Assembly: GCA_964352535.1 (NCBI GenBank)
Contig: CAYGSW010000221.1
Location: 1-9,531, forward strand
From: Granulosicoccus sp964352535
Lineage (GTDB): Bacteria; Pseudomonadota; Gammaproteobacteria; Granulosicoccales; Granulosicoccaceae
DNA: 9,531 nt
Direction: 5' to 3'
In this document: positions 1 to 6,399 of the stretch, piece after piece
Layout of the letters: every line of letters starts with the position of its first letter
How positions within the stretch are numbered: the first letter of the stretch is position 1
Program-made: the position numbers and the translations under genes
The notes under the pieces: model-generated
The model's input: the letters and a program-made list of their open reading frames with translations, nothing else
Database searches by the model: none
Told to the model about the DNA's origin: nothing

Positions 1-61
1 TTCCGGTAGCGCTCTGACACGTTATGCTGGTTATCATCTTTACATCACAGGCGTAAACATC

Positions 62-871
62 TTGATAAAGCTAGCAGTAAATGGTGCAGCCGGGCGTATG
101 GGTCGTCAGCTTCTGGGTGCAATCAGTGAACGCGAAGGCGCCACCTTGACCGCTGCTGCTGATGCGCCAGGTTCTCCCAGCGTGGGACTGGATGCCAGTG
201 TGCTTGGCGGCGGTGAAACGCAAGGCGTGTTGATTAGCGACAACACAAAACCACTGATAGAGGGTAGCGATGTCATCATCGACTTTACAGCACCTCCAGT
301 ATCGCTGGCTTTGCTGGACGCGCTCAACGGCTCAGGCAAGCGTGTGGTCATCGGCACCACAGGCTTTAACGCTGAACAGCTTGAGGCACTTCATGCGCAC
401 GCAAACCACACGCCCATTGTGTTTGCTCCGAATTACAGCGTGGGGGTGACTGTCACGCTTGCATTGTTGGAGCGGGCGGCACGCGCTTTTGCTGATGACT
501 ACGATGTAGAGGTCATCGAAGCGCATCACCGGCACAAAGTGGATGCACCGTCAGGTACTGCCGTAAAAATGGGTGAAGTACTGGCAGATGCCCTGGGCCG
601 GAATCTGGAAGAGTGTGCTATCTACGGACGACAAGGTATTACCGGTGAACGTGATCGCAACACCATAGGGTTCGAAACCATCCGGGCAGGCGATATCATC
701 GGTGAGCATACGGTGCTTTTTGCTGGTAACGGTGAACGCATCGAAATTACGCATCGTGCGACTGATCGTATGACGTTTGCGCGAGGAGCGGTGCGGGCAG
801 CCGTATGGCTGGCCGATCAGCCGCCAGGTGTCTACGACATGAATCATGTGCTTGGCCTCGATCAAAATTGA
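62..871 (+). CDS. dapB: 4-hydroxy-tetrahydrodipicolinate reductase DapB
   Basis: Cytoplasmic NAD(P)H-dependent reductase that converts hydroxy-tetrahydrodipicolinate to tetrahydrodipicolinate in the diaminopimelate/lysine pathway, feeding both peptidoglycan and protein synthesis. The 269 residues match the family length. The N-terminal Rossmann motif GAAGRMGRQ is at residues 8-16 and GTTGF at 98-102. The catalytic/substrate block EAHHRHKVDAPSGTA is at 153-167, with H155 and K159 corresponding to E. coli H159 and K163. The C-terminal part (HRATDRMTFARGAVRAA) is also typical. The start is TTG: the frame stays open to the window edge but has no ATG or GTG upstream, and this TTG places the Rossmann strand at the expected distance. 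Only a weak AGG (49-51) precedes it. No dnaJ or carA is visible in the 61 bases upstream. Identification is firm; the start is less so. Confidence 0.97.
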   Translation: MIKLAVNGAAGRMGRQLLGAISEREGATLTAAADAPGSPSVGLDASVLGGGETQGVLISDNTKPLIEGSDVIIDFTAPPVSLALLDALNGSGKRVVIGTTGFNAEQLEALHAHANHTPIVFAPNYSVGVTVTLALLERAARAFADDYDVEVIEAHHRHKVDAPSGTAVKMGEVLADALGRNLEECAIYGRQGITGERDRNTIGFETIRAGDIIGEHTVLFAGNGERIEITHRATDRMTFARGAVRAAVWLADQPPGVYDMNHVLGLDQN

Positions 872-873
872 TC
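860..873. repeat. Inverted repeat across the dapB stop codon
   Basis: GATCAAAATTGATC is a perfect inverted repeat with 6-base arms and an AA centre, containing the dapB TGA stop (869-871). A mildly T-rich stretch (TATCTTTAT, 882-890) follows, but there is no continuous U-tract, so it is at best a weak terminator. Six-base arms are expected several times by chance in a window of this size. Confidence 0.3.
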
Positions 874-912
874 TGGCCTGCTATCTTTATAAAACAGTAA
901 TTAACAGTTAGC

Positions 913-929
913 GTTGACGGGTCGACAAC
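913..929. promoter_or_regulatory. Possible operator palindrome in the fabD leader
   Basis: GTTGACGGGTCGACAAC is an imperfect 17-base palindrome: outer GTTG/CAAC and inner CG/CG match, with one mismatched pair in each arm. A second near-palindrome, ATCAACGTCGAT (948-959, five of six pairs), lies 18 bases downstream. Both fall in the 135-base dapB-fabD gap, where a regulator of the fab genes could act. I recognise no known operator here and see no convincing -35/-10 pair, so this is a speculative site. Confidence 0.2.
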
Positions 930-995
930 AGCCGATTCTGGCCGCAGATCAACGTCGATAAATATCAATCGTCCAGACGACGAATTGTCATCCGC

Positions 996-1000
996 AGGAG
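996..1000 (+). promoter_or_regulatory. Ribosome binding site of fabD
   Basis: AGGAG, six bases before the GTG at 1007, is a strong Shine-Dalgarno at standard spacing. It supports the GTG start over later internal starts. Confidence 0.75.
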
Positions 1001-1006
1001 AAACGC

Positions 1007-1945
1007 GTGACATTTGCAGTAGTGTTTCCAGGGCAGGGCTCGCAAAGCGTCGGCATGCTAGCAGAGCTTGCCAAAGAGTATGATCAGGTGGGCGCGACGT
1101 TTGCAGAAGCCAGTGATCATCTGAAGCTTGATTTATGGGCATTGTCTCAGGACGGTCCTGCCGACAGACTCAGTGATACGCGTATAACGCAGCCATTGAT
1201 GTTTACATCAGGCATTGCCGTCTGGCGTGTGTTGCACTCTCAAGGTCTGCCCATGCCGGGCGCCATGGCTGGACACAGCCTGGGAGAGTTTGCGGCGATG
1301 GTGGCAGCTGGTTCATTGCCATTCGTTGATGGTTTGTCGCTCGTACAGCAGCGTGCCACACTGATGGCTGCGGCAGTGCCTGAGGGTGAAGGTGGAATGG
1401 CCGCATTGTTGGGTATGGAAGACGAAGCTGTAGTAGAGCTGTGCGCGTCGGTAACAGGTGACCGTGTCAGTGAAGCGGTCAATTTCAATGCCCCCGGGCA
1501 AGTTGCCATCTCGGGCCATCTGGATGCGCTGGAGAAAACACTGGCAGCTGCAAAGGAAGCTGGTTGTCGCAAGGCCATGATGCTGGCGGTCAGCGTCCCC
1601 AACCATTCGTCGCTCATGCAGCCTGCAGGACAGGAACTGGCAAACGTTATCGATAGCCTGACGTTTACGATGCCACAGATGCCACTAGTGCAAAATGCGA
1701 CTGCCAAGGCTGCCGCGGATCTTGATACTTTGCTGGCTCATCTGAAAACGCATGTACACAATCCCGTGTACTGGACGCGCACGATTCAGACACTGCGCGA
1801 CGACCACGGGGTTACCCTTGTAATAGAGGCCGGGCCAGGCAAGGTGCTCACGGGTTTGTCCAAACGTATCGACCGTGCCTTGCCTACCTTGCCCGTCGAC
1901 TCACCTGCAACCCTGGCTGCCGCTCTGGATGCAGTTGCAGCGTAA
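1007..1945 (+). CDS. fabD: Malonyl-CoA:ACP transacylase FabD
   Basis: Transfers malonyl from CoA to the phosphopantetheine of ACP, supplying extender units for type II fatty-acid synthesis in the cytoplasm. The 312 residues are close to E. coli FabD. FPGQGSQ at 7-13 forms the oxyanion region. GHSLGE at 89-94 carries the nucleophile S91. R116 in QQRATLM is the malonyl-carboxylate arginine, and H200 in SVPNHSSLM is the catalytic histidine; each is offset by one from E. coli S92, R117 and H201. IEAGPGKVLTGL at 273-284 is also typical. The GTG start is fixed by the AGGAG upstream. fabG follows after 17 bases, so the two are probably co-transcribed. Unlike the common plsX-fabH-fabD order, the gene upstream is dapB. 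Confidence 0.98.
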   Translation: MTFAVVFPGQGSQSVGMLAELAKEYDQVGATFAEASDHLKLDLWALSQDGPADRLSDTRITQPLMFTSGIAVWRVLHSQGLPMPGAMAGHSLGEFAAMVAAGSLPFVDGLSLVQQRATLMAAAVPEGEGGMAALLGMEDEAVVELCASVTGDRVSEAVNFNAPGQVAISGHLDALEKTLAAAKEAGCRKAMMLAVSVPNHSSLMQPAGQELANVIDSLTFTMPQMPLVQNATAKAAADLDTLLAHLKTHVHNPVYWTRTIQTLRDDHGVTLVIEAGPGKVLTGLSKRIDRALPTLPVDSPATLAAALDAVAA

Positions 1946-1962
1946 TCAGCGAGACACAAAAC

Positions 1963-2715
1963 ATGAATGATCAGACTTTGAGTGAGAACGTTGCGCTTGT
2001 TACAGGTGCCAGTCGAGGTATAGGGGCCGCCATTTGCGACACCCTGGCTCTGCACGGTGCCACAGTGGTTGGCACCGCCACATCGGCCGGCGGCGCTGCA
2101 GCCATATCCGAGCGGCTCAAGACGCTCGGTGTACAAGGTTGTGGCATGCAGCTTGATGTCACTGATGCGGCAGCTGCACAGGCCTGTATCGCTGGTATTT
2201 CCGAGCAGTTTGGTCCCGTGTCGATTCTGGTTAACAATGCGGGCATCACCCGGGACAATCTGTTCATGCGGATGAAAGATGATGAGTGGGATGACGTCAT
2301 TGCTACTAATCTGTCCAGTGTCTATCGTATGTGCAAACTGGTTATCAAACCCATGATCAAAGCGCGCACTGGACGTATCATCAACATCAGTTCTGTTGTC
2401 GGTATAACCGGTAATGCAGGTCAGGTGAACTATGCTGCATCGAAAGCGGGCGTGCTGGGCATGACGCGCTCACTGGCCAGAGAGCTGGGTTCGCGCTCAA
2501 TCACCATCAATGCCATCGCACCGGGCTTTATCGAATCGGATATGACAGATGCATTGCCTGAAGAACAAAAAAACAGGCTCAAAAGTGACATCGCGCTGGG
2601 GCGGTTGGGTACACCTGATGATATTGCACAAACCTGTCTGTTCCTGGCCTCTAGCGGGGCTGCGTACATAACCGGACAGACCATAAGCGTCAACGGTGGC
2701 ATGGTCATGCCTTGA
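1963..2715 (+). CDS. fabG: 3-oxoacyl-ACP reductase FabG
   Basis: NADPH-dependent reductase that converts 3-ketoacyl-ACP to 3-hydroxyacyl-ACP in each elongation cycle. It is a classical short-chain dehydrogenase of 250 residues. The cofactor loop TGASRGIG is at 14-21, D65 is in the adenine-binding strand, NNAG is at 91-94, and the catalytic set is N116, S144, Y157 and K161. The S-to-Y spacing of 13 and the YAASK motif match E. coli FabG. The C-terminal tail NGGMVMP closes the tetramer-type fold. The N-terminus is about six residues longer than E. coli. The ATG is preceded only by a weak GAGA (1951-1954), which fits coupling to fabD. Position between fabD and acpP makes FabG far more likely than another dehydrogenase of the superfamily. 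Confidence 0.97.
   Translation: MNDQTLSENVALVTGASRGIGAAICDTLALHGATVVGTATSAGGAAAISERLKTLGVQGCGMQLDVTDAAAAQACIAGISEQFGPVSILVNNAGITRDNLFMRMKDDEWDDVIATNLSSVYRMCKLVIKPMIKARTGRIINISSVVGITGNAGQVNYAASKAGVLGMTRSLARELGSRSITINAIAPGFIESDMTDALPEEQKNRLKSDIALGRLGTPDDIAQTCLFLASSGAAYITGQTISVNGGMVMP
2698..2711. repeat. Inverted repeat at the end of fabG
   Basis: GGCATGGTCATGCC has perfect 6-base arms around GT and ends one base before the fabG TGA stop. It encodes the conserved Gly-Met-Val-Met-Pro tail, so protein constraint may explain it. No U-tract follows, so it is not called as a terminator. Confidence 0.25.
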
Positions 2716-2836
2716 CAGCTGCGGCTCACAATACGACGCACTTTCTTATCTGACTTGCCAATTGAGCTCAGATATCGCGCACGACTCGCTTTTTCCCTGT
2801 TTGTCCTTACTATTACCGTAAGAATGTGCGGAATGG

Positions 2837-2866
2837 TTGGCACGTTCTCACGGAAGTCATTACAAT
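2837..2866 (+). promoter_or_regulatory. Predicted sigma-70 promoter of acpP
   Basis: TTGGCA (2837-2842, five of six matches to consensus) is followed after 18 bases by TACAAT (2861-2866, five of six). Transcription would start near 2873, giving a leader of about 60 bases before the acpP ATG. It lies in the 219-base gap after fabG. A separate strong promoter for acpP fits the need for ACP in great excess over the Fab enzymes and is known in other Proteobacteria. Confidence 0.65.
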
Positions 2867-2917
2867 GGCGGCACGGCGGGGGTCTCCCATGATCTCCAGA
2901 TTCCGTTTTCTTTATTT

Positions 2918-2923
2918 CGGAGG
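2918..2923 (+). promoter_or_regulatory. Ribosome binding site of acpP
   Basis: CGGAGG is the strongest Shine-Dalgarno in the window. It lies 11 bases before the ATG at 2935, slightly longer than optimal, in an AU-rich, probably unstructured leader. This suits a very highly expressed protein. Confidence 0.7.
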
Positions 2924-2934
2924 TTTATCCTACA

Positions 2935-3177
2935 ATGAGCAGTATTGACGAACGCGTCAAAAAGATTGTCATAGAGCAGCTGGGCGTGAAGGAAGAAGAA
3001 GTCACGACCAAGGCATCCTTTGTCGAAGATCTAGGCGCAGATTCTCTTGATACCGTCGAGTTAGTGATGGCACTCGAGGAAGAATTTGAGTGCGAAATCC
3101 CGGATGAAGAGGCGGAGAAGATCACCACGGTCGAACAGGCTATTGACTATGTCAATGCCCATATCGATCAGGCCTGA
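2935..3177 (+). CDS. acpP: Acyl carrier protein AcpP
   Basis: Small acidic carrier that holds growing acyl chains as thioesters on 4'-phosphopantetheine and delivers them to the Fab enzymes, lipid A synthesis and phospholipid acyltransferases. It has 80 residues, strongly acidic, in the standard four-helix order. The attachment motif GADSLDTVELVMALEEEF starts at residue 34, and S37 (S36 after Met removal) is the modified serine. The whole chain is very close to E. coli AcpP, so it is the housekeeping carrier and not a secondary-metabolism ACP. It has its own predicted promoter and a strong ribosome site. Its stop codon lies inside an 18-base perfect palindrome, which may affect transcript ends or the flow of transcription into fabF. 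Confidence 0.99.
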   Translation: MSSIDERVKKIVIEQLGVKEEEVTTKASFVEDLGADSLDTVELVMALEEEFECEIPDEEAEKITTVEQAIDYVNAHIDQA

Positions 3178-3181
3178 TCGA
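3164..3181. repeat. 18-base perfect palindrome across the acpP stop codon
   Basis: TCGATCAGGCCTGATCGA is identical to its own reverse complement and contains the acpP TGA stop (3175-3177). As RNA it can form a 7-base-pair stem with a GGCC loop. Only four T follow, at 3190-3193, eight bases after the stem, so it is not a canonical terminator. It could be a partial terminator, a 3'-end stabiliser of a short acpP mRNA, or a protein site. Confidence 0.55.
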
Positions 3182-3305
3182 ATAGACGTTTTACCGGATA
3201 TCGTTTGGCCGGGTAGTTCCGTCTCGCTGAAGCCGGTGGGTGCAATCAATTCTTTCCTGCCAGAACCAGCGTGACGTAGCAAGGCCGTATGTTATGAGGA
3301 TGTCA

Positions 3306-3329
3306 ATGCAGCAACGTTGTACGCTGCAT
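3306..3329 (+). repeat. Hairpin in the acpP-fabF gap
   Basis: ATGCAGC (3306-3312) and GCTGCAT (3323-3329) form a perfect 7-base-pair stem with a 10-base loop. No U-tract follows. It is the second of three inverted repeats between acpP and the fabF ribosome site. A structured leader is an inference. Confidence 0.4.
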
Positions 3330-3368
3330 CCACTTGTTCATTCATGCGGCCTTCGCGTATGTGCTATC

Positions 3369-3409
3369 ACTCGATGCAAACCGATGAAGTCTGTTAGAAA
3401 GCATCGAGT
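3369..3409 (+). repeat. Nine-base inverted repeat upstream of fabF
   Basis: ACTCGATGC (3369-3377) and GCATCGAGT (3401-3409) are perfect complements separated by 23 bases, ending about 28 bases before the fabF Shine-Dalgarno. The stem is long for chance in so short a gap. It may fold in the leader RNA and influence fabF translation or transcript processing. Confidence 0.45.
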
Positions 3410-3427
3410 CGTATCAGCTGACAATAA

Positions 3428-3445
3428 CAACCGTTAACGGAGTTG
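3428..3445 (+). promoter_or_regulatory. fabF ribosome site within a small palindrome
   Basis: CGGAG (3438-3442) is the only good Shine-Dalgarno before fabF. It touches the TTG at 3443 with no spacing but lies nine bases before the TTG at 3452, which decides the start. It overlaps the perfect palindrome CCGTTAACGG (3431-3440). Flanking CAA/TTG could add three pairs, giving a weak hairpin that would hide the ribosome site. The structure is inferred. Confidence 0.5.
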
Positions 3446-3451
3446 GACAGA

Positions 3452-4699
3452 TTGGCGCGTAGACGTGTAGCGGTGACCGGACTGGGTCTGGTAACACCTG
3501 TAGGAGCAGATGTCGAGACGAGCTGGAGCAACATTGTTGCTGGAGTATCCGGTGTCGCCTTGATTAATGCCTTCGATACCACTGCGTTTTCTACCCGATT
3601 CAGTGCGTCAGTCAAAGACTTTGACGCCAGCGCGTACTTCAGCACCAAGGAAGCCCGCAAGATGGACACGTTTGTCCATTTCGGTGTGGCGGCGGGCATG
3701 CAGGCCATCAAGGATGCAGGGCTGGAAGGTGTCGACGGACTTGACCTTGAGCGCGTGGGTGTCTCTATAGGATCGGGTATCGGCGGTCTGCCTAACATCG
3801 AGACGCAGCACAAAGCCTTGATGGATGGTGGCCCACGCAAGGTATCACCGTTTTTCGTACCCTCCACTATCATCAACATGATCAGTGGCAATCTTTCTAT
3901 CAAATACGGTTTCAAAGGCCCAAATCTGTGCACGGTTACGGCCTGTACCACGGGTACTCACAATATCGGCGATGCAGCCCGATTCATCGAGTACGGCGAT
4001 GCTGACATCATGGTGGCGGGCGGGGCCGAGATGGCGACTTGCCCTTTGGGTCTCGCAGGATTCGGCGCGGCCCGGGCATTGTCCACGCGCAATGACAACC
4101 CAGCCGCAGCCAGCAGACCATGGGACAAGGACCGGGATGGCTTTGTACTGGGAGACGGTGCAGGCGTTATGGTGCTGGAAGAGTACGAGCATGCAAGGGC
4201 ACGCGGCGCTACTATCTATTGCGAGGTTGCAGGCTACGGTATGAGTGGGGATGCGCATCACATGACATTGCCGGCTCCCAATGGCGAAGGCGCTGCACGG
4301 TGCATGAGAGCAGCCATGAAAAACGCAGGTATAGCCCCTGCAGACGTCGGCTACATCAACGCACACGGCACCTCTACACCCGCCGGCGACGTTGCCGAAA
4401 CCGATGCCATCAAGACGGCTTTAGAATCGCATAGTCAGTCAGTGCTGGTCAGCTCCACCAAAAGCATGACCGGGCACCTGTTGGGAGCCGCGGGAGGTAT
4501 CGAGGCGGTTTTTTCGGTGCTGGCGTTGCGCGATCAGGTAGCCCCACCCACCATTAATCTGGATAATCCTGGTGAGGGTTGTGATCTTGATTTTGTTGCC
4601 AATACAGCTCGTAAGGCCAAGCTGTCCGTCAGCATGTCCAACTCATTCGGATTTGGTGGCACTAACGGTACGGTTATTTTCGCCAAAGATGGCGTTTGA
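3452..4699 (+). CDS. fabF: 3-oxoacyl-ACP synthase II FabF
   Basis: Condensing enzyme (KAS II) that extends acyl-ACP by two carbons with malonyl-ACP and is central to unsaturated chain elongation and thermal control of lipid composition. The start is taken as TTG 3452, giving MARRRVAVTGLG and 415 residues. This aligns with the E. coli N-terminus and sits nine bases after CGGAG; the TTG at 3443 would add three residues and abut the ribosome site. The thiolase fold carries C165 (TACTTG), H305 (NAHGTST), K337 (SSTKSMTGH) and H342, each two above E. coli C163, H303, K335 and H340. The C-terminal loop NSFGFGGTN is intact. Its stop overlaps the mltG start by four bases, implying translational coupling. 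pabC is not found between them. Confidence 0.97.
   Translation: MARRRVAVTGLGLVTPVGADVETSWSNIVAGVSGVALINAFDTTAFSTRFSASVKDFDASAYFSTKEARKMDTFVHFGVAAGMQAIKDAGLEGVDGLDLERVGVSIGSGIGGLPNIETQHKALMDGGPRKVSPFFVPSTIINMISGNLSIKYGFKGPNLCTVTACTTGTHNIGDAARFIEYGDADIMVAGGAEMATCPLGLAGFGAARALSTRNDNPAAASRPWDKDRDGFVLGDGAGVMVLEEYEHARARGATIYCEVAGYGMSGDAHHMTLPAPNGEGAARCMRAAMKNAGIAPADVGYINAHGTSTPAGDVAETDAIKTALESHSQSVLVSSTKSMTGHLLGAAGGIEAVFSVLALRDQVAPPTINLDNPGEGCDLDFVANTARKAKLSVSMSNSFGFGGTNGTVIFAKDGV
4681..4694 (+). repeat. Small hairpin at the end of fabF
   Basis: CGCCA/TGGCG form a 5-base-pair stem with an AAGA loop, ending two bases before the fabF TGA (4697-4699) and just before the overlapping mltG TTG (4696). 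It could slow ribosomes or occlude mltG initiation until fabF is translated. The short stem makes this a weak call. Confidence 0.25.
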
Positions 4700-5712
4700 A
4701 CCACGTGCTGAGAGCCATCCTTGTCCTGCTTGTTCTGGGTGCTGGCACAGCCGCAGGTTTTGCCTGGACCGACTACCGGCAGTTTCTGGAGACGCCAGTA
4801 ACACTTGATGATTCTAACCCCACGTTTGCCGTTGAACGTGGCTGGTCTGCAAAGCGCGTCTCGGCCGAGCTTGAGCAACGTGGGATCATCAACAAGCGGC
4901 ACTGGTTTGATGTCTATGCCCGTTTGAGCAAAAAGGCCAGTGGTATAAAGACTGGCGAGTATGTGCTTACCCCTGACCTCACCGTGCCGCAATTGTTCGA
5001 CCTGTTTATTGAAGGTCAGACGCTACAGTATTCACACAGTATTATCGAAGGTTCAAACTGGAAAGAGGCCATTGCTCGCGTCGCCGCATCGACAGATTTG
5101 ACACATACACTGGGCGATCTCTCACTACTCTCTGAAAGCGCACTCATGGAGAAGCTTGGATTCACAGAGAAACACCCGGAAGGCCTGTTTTTTGCCGACA
5201 CCTATGCGTTTCCGCGTGGCACAACAGATGTGGAATACCTTCAGCGTGCCAAACGCACCATGGACAAAGTGCTTGCCGAGGAGTGGGAAAAGCGTGCTGA
5301 TAACTTGCCGCTCGAGTCTCCCTACGAAGCGCTGATACTGGCATCCATTGTAGAAAAGGAAACAGCCGTGCCTGCAGAACGTCCATTGATAGCCGGTGTG
5401 TTCTTATCCAGATTGAACAAGAACATGCGACTGCAGACTGACCCCACGGTCATCTATGGAATGGGCGATGCTTTTGACGGCAACATCCGGCGCAAGGATC
5501 TGAGAACCGACACCCCGTACAATACCTATACACGCGCTGGCTTGCCGCCTACACCAATTGCAATGGTTGGACGAGAAGCCATCAATGCCGTACTCCAACC
5601 CGAGGACACGACGGCACTGTACTTCGTTTCGCGTGGGGACGGCACGCACAAGTTTTCTGAAACCTACGAAGAGCACAACGCAGCTGTGCGCAAATACCAG
5701 CTCAAGCGATGA
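4696..5712 (+). CDS. mltG: Endolytic murein transglycosylase MltG
   Basis: Inner-membrane lytic transglycosylase that cleaves nascent glycan strands and sets their length, working beside peptidoglycan synthases. The 338 residues match the E. coli YceG length. A single N-terminal membrane segment spans about residues 7-24 (LVLLVLGAGTAAGFAW region), followed by a LysM-like region around 44-92 and then the YceG catalytic domain. The motif ILASIVEKET (214-223) carries catalytic E220, equivalent to E. coli E218. RLQTDPTVIYGMG, YNTYTRAGLPPTPIA and the late HKFSETYEEHN region are typical. The start is TTG in a TTGA overlap with fabF; a GTG three codons later (4705) is an alternative. Coupled expression with fabF links envelope lipid and wall synthesis, but that meaning is inferred. 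Confidence 0.95.
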   Translation: MNHVLRAILVLLVLGAGTAAGFAWTDYRQFLETPVTLDDSNPTFAVERGWSAKRVSAELEQRGIINKRHWFDVYARLSKKASGIKTGEYVLTPDLTVPQLFDLFIEGQTLQYSHSIIEGSNWKEAIARVAASTDLTHTLGDLSLLSESALMEKLGFTEKHPEGLFFADTYAFPRGTTDVEYLQRAKRTMDKVLAEEWEKRADNLPLESPYEALILASIVEKETAVPAERPLIAGVFLSRLNKNMRLQTDPTVIYGMGDAFDGNIRRKDLRTDTPYNTYTRAGLPPTPIAMVGREAINAVLQPEDTTALYFVSRGDGTHKFSETYEEHNAAVRKYQLKR

Positions 5713-5755
5713 GTGGTGTTCGTCAATCTATTCGGCCAACTTGGATCGGTAAACC

Positions 5756-6391
5756 GTGGCAATAAAGCGCGGCCGATTCATCACGCTTGAAGGACTCGAG
5801 GGTGTTGGCAAGACAACCAACCGTGAACGTATAGAAGCGCAGCTGCGTGGCGCGGGTATCGATTTTGTCGGTACCCGTGAACCTGGCGGCACCCCGGTGG
5901 GGGAGTCACTGCGCGAGCTGGTCTTGCATGCGCACGGTGAGCTTCAGGCTGAAACAGAATTGCTGATGATGACGGCTTCTCGGGTTGAGCACATAGCGCA
6001 GCTCATACAGCCTGCGCTTGATCGTGGGCAATGGGTATTGTGTGATCGCTATCTGGATGCCAGTGCGGCTTACCAGGGAGCAGGGCGCCAGCTGGGTATT
6101 GAACGGGTCCTCACTCTGCATACGTTGATGGGCGTTACGCTCGAACCGGATCTGACTCTGCTGCTGGACATGCCGGTGGAGGACGGGCTTGCGCGTATGG
6201 CAGCTCGAGGTAAGCCGGATCGAATAGAACGCGAGGCGGTTGCCTTTTTCGAACGGGCAAGGCAAGCGTATCTGGTGCGCGCCAAAACGTCGCCTGGCAG
6301 AATAAAGGTGATTGATGCATCGGGTTCGATGGACAGTGTTGGTCAGGATGTGGCGAGTGCTGTGCAATCGCTGATTGATTCCTCGAGGTAG
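5756..6391 (+). CDS. tmk: Thymidylate kinase Tmk
   Basis: Phosphorylates dTMP to dTDP with ATP, an essential step in dTTP supply. The 211 residues match the family. The P-loop GLEGVGKTTN at 13-22 includes K19. REPGGTPVGE (41-50) binds dTMP, and DRY at 97-99 follows the CD strand. SAAYQGAGRQ (103-112) is the thymine pocket. The lid around 151-159 carries R151, R156 and R159, the type II (E. coli-like) arrangement with basic residues in the lid. The GTG start has only a diffuse G-rich ribosome site (GGATCGG, 5743-5749) and begins 43 bases after mltG. holB follows after eight bases. Gene order mltG-tmk-holB is standard for Gammaproteobacteria. Confidence 0.97.
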   Translation: MAIKRGRFITLEGLEGVGKTTNRERIEAQLRGAGIDFVGTREPGGTPVGESLRELVLHAHGELQAETELLMMTASRVEHIAQLIQPALDRGQWVLCDRYLDASAAYQGAGRQLGIERVLTLHTLMGVTLEPDLTLLLDMPVEDGLARMAARGKPDRIEREAVAFFERARQAYLVRAKTSPGRIKVIDASGSMDSVGQDVASAVQSLIDSSR

Positions 6392-6399
6392 ATTTTTCC

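Noticed and set aside
14..37. Promoter for dapB (CTGACA and TATCAT)
   Set aside because: The spacing is only 12 bases, too short for a sigma-70 promoter.
860..873. FNR box at the dapB end
   Set aside because: The arms are in the order ATCAA-TTGAT, the reverse of the FNR arrangement TTGAT-N4-ATCAA.
1240..1707. Long minus-strand open frame inside fabD
   Set aside because: It is an antisense shadow of the clearly recognised fabD, with Ser/Ala/Pro-rich low-information translation. The same applies to other antisense frames across the window.
2806..2822. Terminator after fabG (CTTAC/GTAAG)
   Set aside because: It has only five base pairs with an A-rich start to what follows and no U-tract.
3240..3437. 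Open frame of 65 codons in the acpP-fabF gap
   Set aside because: It has a GTG start without a ribosome site, a composition rich in Cys, Arg and Met, no recognisable motif, and it overlaps the inverted repeats. It looks like chance.
3845..4366. Minus-strand frame of 173 codons inside fabF
   Set aside because: It is fully covered by fabF with intact catalytic motifs. The translation is Cys- and His-rich without family resemblance.
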